Shown one piece after another: positions 23,701 to 33,420 of a DNA stretch of 64,000 nucleotides. The DNA is taken from positions 22,538,279 through 22,602,278 of the forward strand of contig NC_080048.1 of NCBI RefSeq assembly GCF_026212465.1. Direction: 5' to 3'. Within the stretch, counting starts at the first letter, position 1. The number at the start of each line of letters is the position of its first letter. Source of the DNA: Amaranthus tricolor (taxonomy: Eukaryota; Streptophyta; Magnoliopsida; Caryophyllales; Amaranthaceae). The translations under genes and the position numbers were made by a program. The notes under the pieces are model-generated. The model did no database searches, had not been told where the DNA came from, and worked only from the letters and a program-made list of their open reading frames with translations.

Positions 23701-26207
23701 TGTTCAGCTATTTTTCTAAAAATTCTTTGAGCAAATAATTTTGGTAGTCCTGATATAAATTTTTCTTTCCAAAAACTTTGATTGCAATCTTGTCTTTGTA
23801 AAACATAACTAAAGAAGGTATCTTTATACCATCTATAGTCACTTAAAGTTGGGCAACGTAAATTTTGTAAAATCGTTTCTCCAGAAGAAAGAGTTTGAGT
23901 AGGGTTACCGACAAAATGAAAGGCAATAACTATGATTAAGAAATCACAGCAGTCAGATTTTTGAAATACATTTCCTTGATCATCCATGATGTCAGTAACG
24001 TGATTCAAAATTTCTAATCTGTCTTGTAAAGTGAGAAGATTATCCCACCAGTTTTTTAATTGCCCAGTAAAACCTGATATAATAAAACCAAAAATTATTT
24101 GTTCATCCAAAGGTTTTGCCTTGTAAGCTACAATAGCCATTCCCATATTTTGAAGAGTATTAAGAATTTCATAATCAGATTTTCCATCTATGTTCCATTC
24201 ATGGATCATATCTGGGGAAAAGGATTTGGAGGTAAATGTAGACCTTTCTTCATATTGAAGATCAACAGGAGTAGGCCTAGGATAATAGTTTTTTGTAGGG
24301 ATATTCTTCCAAGATGATCGTATTTTATTAATTTGATGAGGATCATTATCAGATTCTTGAAATTGCTTTGCAACTTTTGAAATGATTAAAGACTCAGAAT
24401 TTTCTTCATCAGAAGATATCTCTGAACTTTGATATTTACTCAAAACCTTAATATGACTTGGACTATCTGCTAATTTTTGTAAAGATTTTTGAATTTTATC
24501 TAACACTGCAGAATTAGAGTTAGAAGAAGTAAAACCATTTTTTGGAAACATTTGAGTCATAGGTATAGTTAATCCTGGTGGTTTGAAATGCGGTGCAGAA
24601 ACCTTATCAGATCCTAATGATGCAATCGTATTAGGGGCTATGGATCTAGAGGTTTCTTTTTGTAAATTATCAACCTTATTTGAAAGTTGATCTACTTGTG
24701 TAGCAACGGTATGAAGGATTTGATTTGTAAAATTATTTTGATGATAAATTTTAATGATGTCTTCTACATTTGGAGTTTTATCTGTTTGATCTACTCTTCC
24801 TTCTTTAAAAGGACTAGCCTTTATTTCACGGTCATAATAGGGAAAAGTAATATTTTGTAATGGTGGATGAACTGAACTAATTGTTTGTCCATCCTTCAAA
24901 ACCCAATTTTTTTGAAGTTTGGTTTGTACAAATATGTGATTTTTAGAATATGGATTAGCAATACCTTGTTTTTCACAAAACAATAAAAACCATGTAAAAA
25001 ACGGGATATTAATTTGAATAGTATTCATATCTTTATACCATACATCTCTTATTGAGTCTTTAAAGGAGCGAGAAAAAGATCTAAACCAATCTCGATGTTC
25101 AGCATTGTGAGAGGAATTAAATTCATCTCTTAGATAGTTTTTATCTATTTCAAAATCTTTAGTAATTGTATTGATAGAGTCAAAATTTTGCATATCAGAC
25201 ATTGTGGGAAATGCAGGTCTAGATGAAGAGATTTGAGAAGTTTGAGAAGCATTTGCTTCATATTCAGGAATAGGAGATTTATATCTGACTTTGATTGGTT
25301 CAGAAATGACTGAAGTTGTTTTTTGAGGAAAAGAAAAAGATCTTCGTGGATAGTTGGAAGAAGAAGTACAAGGAGAACTAGATAATTCTCTCATAGACCC
25401 AAACCTTATAAGAACTTTATTTTCGTCTTCCTCAATGCATTCTATTTCTTGTCTTATGTTTCTAGGAGGCATTGGATTTGAGAATTGAAATGTCTCAGGA
25501 ATAGAAATTTGATCCCATCTCAAGGTTTTTGCTGTAGAAACTATTGATTTAGTATTCTCAGCATGAACCTCTATAAAAATAGTTTCTTCTTTTGAAGAAG
25601 CCTCATGTATGAATTTTGGATTAACTGTGGAATTCATTAATCTAAAATAAACACGGAAAACAATTGCAAAATTTCTAGCAAACTCTTTAAATTTATTATT
25701 TAAAATTTGAATATCTAAAATTAATGAAGATAAGATTAATGGGTCTTGAAGATCTACTGTAAAGTTTGGAAAACAATTGAAATATATTGGGCCATTACAG
25801 ATATTAGTTTGAATCATAGCCAAAACAGAATCTTTATAATTATTAAGTCGATCGTCTCTGAGAGCTAGGAAAATTGGACAATCAACTCCTTTATGAACTA
25901 ATGGTTTTATTCCTATTTGAACAAGGCCAAAATGAATGAATCTAAATCTGTGTTTGAGATAAGCTTTAATGCTGGATTCTGAAAGTAAATGCATAGTTTC
26001 AGATTCTTTTTGAATGCTTCTAGTCTCTTCATGAGTTTTGATGCTAAATGCAGTCTTAAAATCAGTAATGCCTATATGATAAATTTTAGTAAGATTTTCT
26101 TTTGGAATTTCCCAATTTGAAAAGTTCTTTTCTATATGAACTTCACTACTTTGAATTATATTATTAGGTGATCCTAAACTAATAGCTTTCCTTAACCAGT
26201 TTGCCAT
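20667..26207 (-). CDS. EPRV ORF1 polyprotein, intact, 1,846 aa (unit 1)
   Basis: Polyprotein of a plant pararetrovirus. From the first ATG (26205-26207) the order is: a 30K-type movement protein at about residues 35-200 (conserved D in LALRDDR); a Ser-rich linker; a coat/nucleocapsid region ending in the CCHC knuckle at about 948-961 (CYSCGKPGHKANAC); a Glu/Ser-rich acidic stretch; an aspartic protease with DSG at about 1205-1207; a reverse transcriptase with YIDD at about 1555-1558; and RNase H starting near the catalytic D at about 1704. The frame is open a further 26 codons upstream to a TTG, but no ATG lies there, so I choose the ATG. There is no integrase, as expected for Caulimoviridae. 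Carries private changes (for example F in SRPAFPTM). No internal stop is seen. Confidence 0.93.
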   Translation of the reverse strand: MANWLRKAISLGSPNNIIQSSEVHIEKNFSNWEIPKENLTKIYHIGITDFKTAFSIKTHEETRSIQKESETMHLLSESSIKAYLKHRFRFIHFGLVQIGIKPLVHKGVDCPIFLALRDDRLNNYKDSVLAMIQTNICNGPIYFNCFPNFTVDLQDPLILSSLILDIQILNNKFKEFARNFAIVFRVYFRLMNSTVNPKFIHEASSKEETIFIEVHAENTKSIVSTAKTLRWDQISIPETFQFSNPMPPRNIRQEIECIEEDENKVLIRFGSMRELSSSPCTSSSNYPRRSFSFPQKTTSVISEPIKVRYKSPIPEYEANASQTSQISSSRPAFPTMSDMQNFDSINTITKDFEIDKNYLRDEFNSSHNAEHRDWFRSFSRSFKDSIRDVWYKDMNTIQINIPFFTWFLLFCEKQGIANPYSKNHIFVQTKLQKNWVLKDGQTISSVHPPLQNITFPYYDREIKASPFKEGRVDQTDKTPNVEDIIKIYHQNNFTNQILHTVATQVDQLSNKVDNLQKETSRSIAPNTIASLGSDKVSAPHFKPPGLTIPMTQMFPKNGFTSSNSNSAVLDKIQKSLQKLADSPSHIKVLSKYQSSEISSDEENSESLIISKVAKQFQESDNDPHQINKIRSSWKNIPTKNYYPRPTPVDLQYEERSTFTSKSFSPDMIHEWNIDGKSDYEILNTLQNMGMAIVAYKAKPLDEQIIFGFIISGFTGQLKNWWDNLLTLQDRLEILNHVTDIMDDQGNVFQKSDCCDFLIIVIAFHFVGNPTQTLSSGETILQNLRCPTLSDYRWYKDTFFSYVLQRQDCNQSFWKEKFISGLPKLFAQRIFRKIAEHDTDKEQALNNTTYGGLFAFIKKEGLSLCEELKLQAKYTSEKKQSRKEIGCFCEAFGMEALRAPSTKKKIKKQFSKFSKDKNKNSYPSYYRKKRGKKNFGNFRKSNKAFKIFCYSCGKPGHKANACTTKKKIQELFINDSELGDKISKILLQTPESTSSSSSEKEDDEILQINDQTSDSESSISSSPIKCINVLTDKEKNVEFLFDLVDKIQDKEIKRETLLKLKTMVLGETSTSKNKESIPIPQIEPFNISKLLEKYSSKEMTSKLIPIKNQTLSVKDLQLEINKIKEDIISIKNSLKHLEIKDFELETKLSILENPIYKENLSLGKEKVNGDDDDFITVINKINFQKWYAPVTFQIGDFQKTYIALIDSGADQNCLREGLVPTKFYEKTKTRLYSANSSPMDIKYKISKGKIINENYSFTNTFIIINDIKEEIILGTPFLTQIYPFWVDDKGVHTKILGKQLSFPFLSPMLQKDINLLQNSSVIQSINLIKQKEFQISSLKEEISFQRIEEQLQQSKLQQKIFNLENIFKSKVCADIPNAFWDRKRHIVTLPYEKDFSEKNIPTKARPIQMNSEHLEFCKKEIQTLLDKKLITPSKSPWSCAAFYVMNAAEKERGVPRLVINYKPLNKVLQWIRYPIPNKRDLINRLYKAKIFSKFDMKSGFWQIQIAKEDRYKTAFTVPFGHYEWNVMPFGLKNAPSEFQHIMNDIFNQFSSFIIVYIDDVLIFSHDIDQHFKHLHIFLNTVEKNGLVVSATKMKLFQTKIRFLGHDIYKGTIKPITRSLEFAEKFPNEIKDKTQLQRFLGCLNYISDFFPKLRQICMPLFQRLQKNPPPWSEIHTKTIIELKQKIKSLPCLGIPDPSAFMIVETDASEIGYGGILKQRIDTKEQLVRFHSGLWLGPQKNYSTIKKEILSIVLCVSKFQDDLYNKKFLIRIDCKSAKEVLEKDVKNIVSKQIFARWQAILSVFDFQIEHIRGESNSLPDFLTREFLQGHHNAKEEESARKTQRVPEFR

Positions 26208-26395
26208 TAATAAATTAAATGTTGCATAAACTAAATATGACTGAATTGAATGGGAACAGTGGGACCACCTAACCGAGAACACCAAGACTTAAAATGGCTT
26301 ACCAACAACTTAATTAGGCTGACCAAGCACTTTACCAACACTCAATACAAATGCAATTTAATAAATGCACAATTAATCAATTTAATAACTTACTG

Positions 26396-26407
26396 GCTCT
26401 GATACCA
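26396..26407 (-). promoter_or_regulatory. EPRV primer-binding site, tRNA-Met type (unit 1)
   Basis: The minus strand reads TGGTATCAGAGC, complementary to initiator tRNA-Met. This is the minus-strand DNA start site in Caulimoviridae and conventional genome position 1. It lies about 190 nt upstream of the ORF1 ATG. Identical sites occur in every unit. Confidence 0.9.
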
Positions 26408-26431
26408 ATAGGGAGTACAGGATCGATAGAG

Positions 26432-26770
26432 AAAATAATTTATTCAAAATGTATTTTTAAGAAAATTATTTCGTCTGTAGAATGGGGAGACCCTTATGCA
26501 GAACGAATTTTTTCAAAAAGATTTTTCCCTCAAAATTACTCATACTATGATTACAAAATGGCCTGGTATAGAGCATTTTTATTCAGACCATTTGATCATT
26601 CATGGTTTTTTATATTTGACAAATATTGTCCAAAGAAATATCCTATGTGGTTTTATCATTGGTGGTATTTATTTGGACCAACTCCTCAAATTTATCCAAA
26701 AGAATGCAATGAGGGTTTCACAACTTTTGTTGCCAATTCAAATTATCAAGCTTATGAAACTCCAGTCATG
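26432..26770 (+). repeat. Inverted central fragment of EPRV ORF2 (unit 2)
   Basis: It corresponds to residues about 168-280 of ORF2, in reverse orientation to its unit. The left junction shares the 11-bp AAAATAATTTA between viral leader and ORF2. At the right junction ACTCCAGTCATG is duplicated (26771-26782). A 147-codon chimeric ORF (26351-26794) runs through it and is a by-product, not a viral gene. Confidence 0.9.
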
Positions 26771-26777
26771 ACTCCAG

Positions 26778-27071
26778 TCATGCAGATTTGGTAAAGCTTT
26801 GTGTTGGTATTTTTGTAGTTGGTTCTTTTTGTTTTGAATTTGAAATAATATTTTGTGAAGTAGGCTCTTGAACAATTTGTGAATATGGAAGTGGGGGAAA
26901 ATCATTTAGTTGAGTAAATTTGTTTGAAATGGATAGGGTAGTTTGAAGATTTTTGGAGGATGAAAATTTATTTTGTTCTGTTTTGTTTGGTTTTGGATCT
27001 GGTTCCATTTCGTAATCATCTGAACTCTGGAACCCTTTGAGTTTTTCTTGCTGATTCTTCTTCCTTGGCAT
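26778..27071 (-). pseudogene. EPRV ORF2 N-terminal remnant, 97 aa (unit 2)
   Basis: Residues 1 to about 97 of ORF2 remain. The frame ends in a TGA created at the inversion junction. The Trp-rich domain and acidic tail are absent. Confidence 0.88.
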
Positions 27072-30000
27072 TATGATGTCCCTGTAGAAATTCTCTGGTT
27101 AAGAAATCAGGGAGAGAGTTACTTTCGCCTCTTATATGCACTATTTGAAAATCAAATACTGATAAAATTGCTTGCCATCTTGCAAAAATTTGTTTAGAAA
27201 CAATGTTTTTGACATCCTTTTCTAGAACCTCTTTTGCAGATTTGCAGTCGATCCTTATCAAAAATTTTTTGTTGTAAAGATCATCTTGAAATTTTGAAAC
27301 GCATAGTACTATAGATAAAATTTCCTTTTTAATGGTAGAATAATTTTTTTGAGGTCCGAGCCAGAGACCTGAATGAAATCTAACTAATTGTTCTTTTGTA
27401 TCTATTCTTTGTTTTAATATGCCACCATATCCTATTTCTGATGCATCTGTTTCTACTATCATGAATGCAGATGGATCTGGAATGCCTAGACATGGAAGTG
27501 ATTTGATTTTTTGTTTTAATTCAATAATAGTCTTAGTATGAATTTCTGACCAGGGAGGTGGATTTTTTTGAAGTCTTTGAAAGAGGGGCATGCAAATTTG
27601 TCTGAGCTTTGGGAAAAAATCTGATATATAATTTAGACATCCCAAAAATCTTTGTAACTGGGTTTTGTCTTTAATTTCGTTAGGGAATTTTTCTGCAAAT
27701 TCTAAAGACCTTGTAATTGGCTTGATTGTTCCTTTATAAATGTCATGTCCCAAAAATCTAATTTTTGTTTGAAATAATTTCATTTTAGTGGCAGAAACTA
27801 CTAAACCATTTTTTTCAACAGTGTTTAGAAATATATGTAAATGTTTGAAATGTTGATCAATATCATGAGAAAAAATTAAAACATCATCTATATAAACAAT
27901 TATGAATGAAGAAAATTGATTGAAAATATCATTCATTATATGTTGAAATTCAGAAGGAGCATTTTTAAGTCCAAAAGGCATTACATTCCACTCATAATGT
28001 CCAAATGGTACCGTGAATGCAGTTTTATACCTATCTTCTTTAGCAATTTGTATTTGCTAGAAACCAGATTTCATATCAAATTTTGAAAATATTTTGGCTT
28101 TATATAAGCGATTAATTAAATCTCTTTTATTTGGGATTGGATATCTTATCCATTGAAGAACTTTGTTTAAAGGTTTGTAATTAATAACTAATCTAGGAAC
28201 TCCTCTTTCTTTTTCTGCTGCATTCATAACATAAAATGCTGCACAGCTCCAAGGAGATTTAGATGGAGTTATTAATTTTTTATCTAAAAGAGTTTGAATT
28301 TCTTTCTTGCAGAATTCAAGATGCTCAGAATTCATTTGGATGGGTCTAGCTTTTGTAGGAATATTTTTTTCAGAGAAATCTTTTTCATATGGCAATGTGA
28401 CAATATGCCTTTTTCTATCCCAAAAGGCATTTGGAATATCAGCACAAACTTTTGATTTAAAAATATTTTCTAAATTAAAAATTTTTTGTTGCAATTTTGA
28501 TTGTTGTAATTGTTCTTCAATCCTTTGAAAAGAAATTTCTTCTTTTAAAGAAGAAATTTGAAATTCTTTTTGTTTTATTAAATTTATACTTTGTATTACT
28601 GAAGAATTTTGTAATAAATTAATATCTTTTTGTAACATGGGACTTAAAAAAGGAAATGATAATTGTTTCCCTAAAATTTTTGTATGAACACCTTTGTCAT
28701 CAACCCAAAAAGGATAAATTTGTGTTAAAAAGGGAGTGCCTAATATTATTTCTTCCTTAATATCATTAATAATAATGAAAGTATTAGTAAAACTATAATT
28801 TTCATTTATGATCTTTCCTTTTGAAATTTTATATTTAATATCCATGGGTGAACTATTTGCACTATATAACCGAGTTTTTGTTTTTTCATAAAATTTAGTT
28901 GGGACTAATCCTTCCCTTAAGCAATTTTGATCCGCTCCACTATCAATTAAAGCAATATAGGTTTTTTGAAAATCTCCAATTTGAAAAGTAACTGGTGCAT
29001 ACCATTTTTGAAAATTAATTTTATTAATAACAGTGATAAAATCATCATCATCCCCATTAACTTTCTCTTTTCCCAAAGAAAGATTTTCTTTATAGATGGG
29101 GTTTTCTAAAATAGATAATTTTGTTTCAAGTTCGAAATCTTTGATTTCTAAATGCTTTAAACTATTTTTGATAGAAATGATGTCTTCTTTGATTTTATTT
29201 ATTTCAAGTTGAAGATCTTTGACCGAAAGAGTTTGATTCTTAATAGGAATTAATTTAGAAGTCATTTCTTTGGAAGAGTATTTTTCTAATAATTTTGAAA
29301 TATTGAAAGGTTCAATTTGAGGAATTGGAATACTTTCTTTGTTTTTAGAGGTAGAGGTTTCACCCAAAACCATAGTTTTGAGTTTCAAAAGGGTTTCTCT
29401 TTTGATCTCTTTATCTTGGATTTTGTCAACGAGATCAAAAAGAAATTCCACATTTTTCTCTTTATCTGTTAAAACATTAATGCATTTGATAGGAGAGGAA
29501 GAAATCGAAGATTCAGAATCAGAAGTTTGATCATTAATTTGTAAAATTTCGTCATCTTCCTTTTCTGAAGAAGAAGAAGAAGTAGACTCAGGGGTTTGTA
29601 ATAATATTTTGGATATTTTATCTCCTAGCTCAGAGTCGTTAATAAATAATTCTTGAATCTTTTTCTTTGTGGTACAAGCATTTGCTTTATGTCCAGGTTT
29701 TCCACACGAATAACAAAAGATTTTGAAAGCTTTGTTTGATTTTCGGAAATTTCCGAAATTTTTCTTTCCTCATTTCTTTCGATAATAAGAAGGATAAGAA
29801 TTTTTATTTTTATCTTTTGAAAATTTAGAAAATTGTTTTTTAATTTTCTTTTTTGTAGAGGGAGCTCTAATAGCTTCCATACCAAATGCTTCACAGAAAC
29901 ATCCAATTTCTTTCCTAGATTGTTTCTTTTCAGAGGTATATTTGGCTTGGAGTTTGAGTTCTTCACATAAAGAAAGACCTTCCTTTTTAATGAAAGCGAA

Positions 30001-32556
30001 TAGTCCTCCATAAGTAGTATTATTAAGAGCTTGTTCTTTATCTGTATCATGTTCAGCTATTTTTCTAAAAATTCTTTGAGCAAATAATTTTGGTAGTCCT
30101 GATATAAATTTTTCTTTCCAAAAACTTTGATTGCAATCTTGTCTTTGTAAAACATAACTAAAGAAGGTATCTTTATACCATCTATAGTCACTTAAAGTTG
30201 GGCAACGTAAATTTTGTAAAATCGTTTCTCCAGAAGAAAGAGTTTGAGTAGGGTTACCGACAAAATGAAAGGCAATAACTATGATTAAGAAATCACAGCA
30301 GTCAGATTTTTGAAATACATTTCCTTGATCATCCATGATGTCAGTAACGTGATTCAAAATTTCTAATCTGTCTTGTAAAGTGAGAAGATTATCCCACCAG
30401 TTTTTTAATTGCCCAGTAAAACCTGATATAATAAAACCAAAAATTATTTGTTCATCCAAAGGTTTTGCCTTGTAAGCTACAATAGCCATTCCCATATTTT
30501 GAAGAGTATTAAGAATTTCATAATCAGATTTTCCATCTATGTTCCATTCATGGATCATATCTGGGGAAAAGGATTTGGAGGTAAATGTAGACCTTTCTTC
30601 ATATTGAAGATCAACAGGAGTAGGCCTAGGATAATAGTTTTTTGTAGGGATATTCTTCCAAGATGATCGTATTTTATTAATTTGATGAGGATCATTATCA
30701 GATTCTTGAAATTGCTTTGCAACTTTTGAAATGATTAAAGACTCAGAATTTTCTTCATCAGAAGATATCTCTGAACTTTGATATTTACTCAAAACCTTAA
30801 TATGACTTGGACTATCTGCTAATTTTTGTAAAGATTTTTGAATTTTATCTAACACTGCAGAATTAGAGTTAGAAGAAGTAAAACCATTTTTTGGAAACAT
30901 TTGAGTCATAGGTATAGTTAATCCTGGTGGTTTGAAATGCGGTGCAGAAACCTTATTAGATCCTAATGATGCAATCGTATTAGGGGCTATGGATCTAGAG
31001 GTTTCTTTTTGTAAATTATCAACCTTATTTGAAAGTTGATCTACTTGTGTAGCAACGGTATGAAGGATTTGATTTGTAAAATTATTTTGATGATAAATTT
31101 TAATGATGTCTTCTACATTTGGAGTTTTATCTGTTTGATCTACTCTTCCTTCTTTAAAAGGACTAGCCTTTATTTCACGGTCATAATAGGGAAAAGTAAT
31201 ATTTTGTAATGGTGGATGAACTGAACTAATTGTTTGTCCATCCTTCAAAACCCAATTTTTTTGAAGTTTGGTTTGTACAAATATGTGATTTTGAGAATAT
31301 GGATTAGCAATACCTTGTTTTTCACAAAACAATAAAAACCATGTAAAAAACGGGATATTAATTTGAATAGTATTCATATCTTTATACCATACATCTCTTA
31401 TTGAGTCTTTAAAGGAGCGAGAAAAAGATCTAAACCAATCTCGATGTTCAGCATTGTGAGAGGAATTAAATTCATCTCTTAGATAGTTTTTATCTATTTC
31501 AAAATCTTTAGTAATTGTATTGATAGAGTCAAAATTTTGCATATCAGACATTGTGGGAGATGCAGGTCTAGATGAAGAGATTTGAGAAGTTTGAGAAGCA
31601 TTTGCTTCATATTCAGGAATAGGAGATTTATATCTGACTTTGATTGGTTCAGAAATGACTGAAGTTGTTTTTTGAGGAAAAGAAAAAGATCTTCGTGGAT
31701 AGTTGGAAGAAGAAGTACAAGGAGAACTAGATAATTCTCTCATAGACCCAAACCTTATAAGAACTTTATTTTCGTCTTCCTCAATGCATTCTATTTCTTG
31801 TCTTATGTTTCTAGGAGGCATTGGATTTGAGAATTGAAATGTCTCAGGAATAGAAATTTGATCCCATCTCAAGGTTTTTGCTGTAGAAACTATTGATTTA
31901 GTATTCTCAGCATGAACCTCTATAAAAATAGTTTCTTCTTTTGAAGAAGCCTCATGTATGAATTTTGGATTAACTGTGGAATTCATTAATCTAAAATAAA
32001 CACGGAAAACAATTGCAAAATTTCTAGCAAACTCTTTAAATTTATTATTTAAAATTTGAATATCTAAAATTAATGAAGATAAGATTAATGGGTCTTGAAG
32101 ATCTACTGTAAAGTTTGGAAAACAATTGAAATATATTGGGCCATTACAGATATTAGTTTGAATCATAGCCAAAACAGAATCTTTATAATTATTAAGTCGA
32201 TCGTCTCTGAGAGCTAGGAAAATTGGACAATCAACTCCTTTATGAACTAATGGTTTTATTCCTATTTGAACAAGGCCAAAATGAATGAATCTAAATCTGT
32301 GTTTGAGATAAGCTTTAATGCTGGATTCTGAAAGTAAATGCATAGTTTCAGATTCTTTTTGAATGCTTCTAGTCTCTTCATGAGTTTTGATGCTAAATGC
32401 AGTCTTAAAATCAGTAATGCCTATATGATAAATTTTAGTAAGATTTTCTTTTGGAATTTCCCAATTTGAAAAGTTCTTTTCTATATGAACTTCACTACTT
32501 TGAATTATATTATTAGGTGATCCTAAACTAATAGCTTTCCTTAACCAGTTTGCCAT
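27016..32556 (-). pseudogene. EPRV ORF1 with two nonsense mutations (unit 2)
   Basis: Full length by homology, but with two in-frame stops. A TGA at 29770-29772 replaces an Arg codon just before the CCHC knuckle. A TAG at 28057-28059 replaces the Trp of the RT motif KSGFWQIQ. Movement protein and most of the coat region remain open upstream; protease and RT/RNase H are cut off. The TAG is shared with units 6 and 7; the TGA is private to this unit. Confidence 0.92.
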
Positions 32557-32744
32557 TAATAAATTAAATGTTGCATAAACTAAATATGACTGAATTGAAT
32601 GGGAACAGTGGGACCACCTAACCGAGAACACCAAGACTTAAAATGGCTTACCAACAACTTAATTAGGCTGACCAAGCACTTTACCAACACTCAATACAAA
32701 TGCAATTTAATAAATGCACAATTAATCAATTTAATAACTTACTG

Positions 32745-32756
32745 GCTCTGATACCA
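32745..32756 (-). promoter_or_regulatory. EPRV primer-binding site (unit 2)
   Basis: TGGTATCAGAGC on the minus strand, upstream of the unit 2 ORF1. Confidence 0.88.
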
Positions 32757-32780
32757 ATAGGGAGTACAGGATCGATAGAG

Positions 32781-33119
32781 AAAATAATTTATTCAAAATG
32801 TATTTTTAAGAAAATTATTTCGTCTGTAGAATGGGGAGACCCTTATGAAAAACGAATTTTTTCAAAAAGATTTTTCCCTCAAAATTACTCATACTATGAT
32901 TACAAAATGGCCTGGTATAGAGCATTTTTATTCAGACCATTTGATCATTCATGGTTTTTTATATTTGACAAATATTGTCCAAAGAAATATCCTATGTGGT
33001 TTTATCATTGGTGGTATTTATTTGGACCAACTCCTCAAATTTATCCAAAAGAATGCAATGAGGGTTTCACAACTTTTGTTGCCAATTCAAATTATCAAGC
33101 TTATGAAACTCCAGTCATG
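32781..33119 (+). repeat. Inverted central fragment of EPRV ORF2 (unit 3)
   Basis: Same breakpoints and junction duplication as in unit 2. It has a private change (AAAACG for AGAACG-type sequence) at about 32847. Confidence 0.88.
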
Positions 33120-33126
33120 ACTCCAG

Positions 33127-33420
33127 TCATGCAGATTTGGTAAAGCTTTGTGTTGGTATTTTTGTAGTTGGTTCTTTTTGTTTTGAATTTGAAATAATAT
33201 TTTGTGAAGTAGGCTCTTGAACAATTTGTGAATATGGAAGTGGGGGAAAATCATTTAGTTGAGTAAATTTGTTTGAAATGGATAGGGTAGTTTGAAGATT
33301 TTTGGAGGATGAAAATTTATTTTGTTCTGTTTTGTTTGGTTTTGGATCTGGTTCCATTTCGTAATCATCTGAACTCTGGAACCCTTTGAGTTTTTCTTGC
33401 TGATTCTTCTTCCTTGGCAT
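33127..33420 (-). pseudogene. EPRV ORF2 N-terminal remnant (unit 3)
   Basis: First about 97 residues only, ending in the junction TGA. It overlaps the end of the intact unit 3 ORF1, as in the full genome. Confidence 0.88.

Larger units (their letters stand above)
14875..24010. repeat. Large tail-to-tail inverted repeat of EPRV sequence
   Basis: The left arm 14875-19329 (plus-strand ORF1 3' part and ORF2) is the reverse complement of the right arm 19557-24010 (unit 1), with only scattered mismatches and a one-base indel. The spacer 19330-19556 holds one as-1-like promoter element and the ORF2 3' end. Arms of about 4.45 kb could fold into very long double-stranded RNA if transcribed through. 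Confidence 0.93.
19330..26407 (-). mobile_element. EPRV unit 1 (complete ORF1 and ORF2; regulatory region truncated)
   Basis: Leftmost unit of the tandem array. On the minus strand it runs from its primer-binding site (26396-26407) through an intact ORF1 and an intact ORF2. It is cut about 90 bp downstream of ORF2, where it meets the plus-strand copy. Only one distal promoter element (19338-19352) survives; TATA box and poly(A) signal are absent. The DNA upstream is unit 2's rearranged ORF2, so unit 1 has no viral promoter of its own. Confidence 0.92.
26408..32756 (-). mobile_element. EPRV unit 2 (rearranged, 6,349 bp)
   Basis: On the minus strand: primer-binding site 32745-32756, broken ORF1, N-terminal remnant of ORF2, inverted central ORF2 piece, and a short leader joined directly to the primer-binding site of unit 1. 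The ORF2 C-terminus, promoter, TATA and poly(A) region are missing. The exact spacing to the neighbouring rearranged unit (6,349 bp) marks it as a tandem duplicate rather than an independent insertion. Confidence 0.92.

Noticed and set aside
23276..23701. 141-codon Lys/Ile-rich ORF, recurring in every EPRV unit
   Set aside because: It is an alternative-frame shadow of the lysine-rich coat region of ORF1.
26208..26285. Extending ORF1 26 codons upstream to a TTG
   Set aside because: The frame is open, but no ATG lies there; the first ATG is at 26205-26207. TTG starts are rare in plant RNAs, so the ATG was used in all units.
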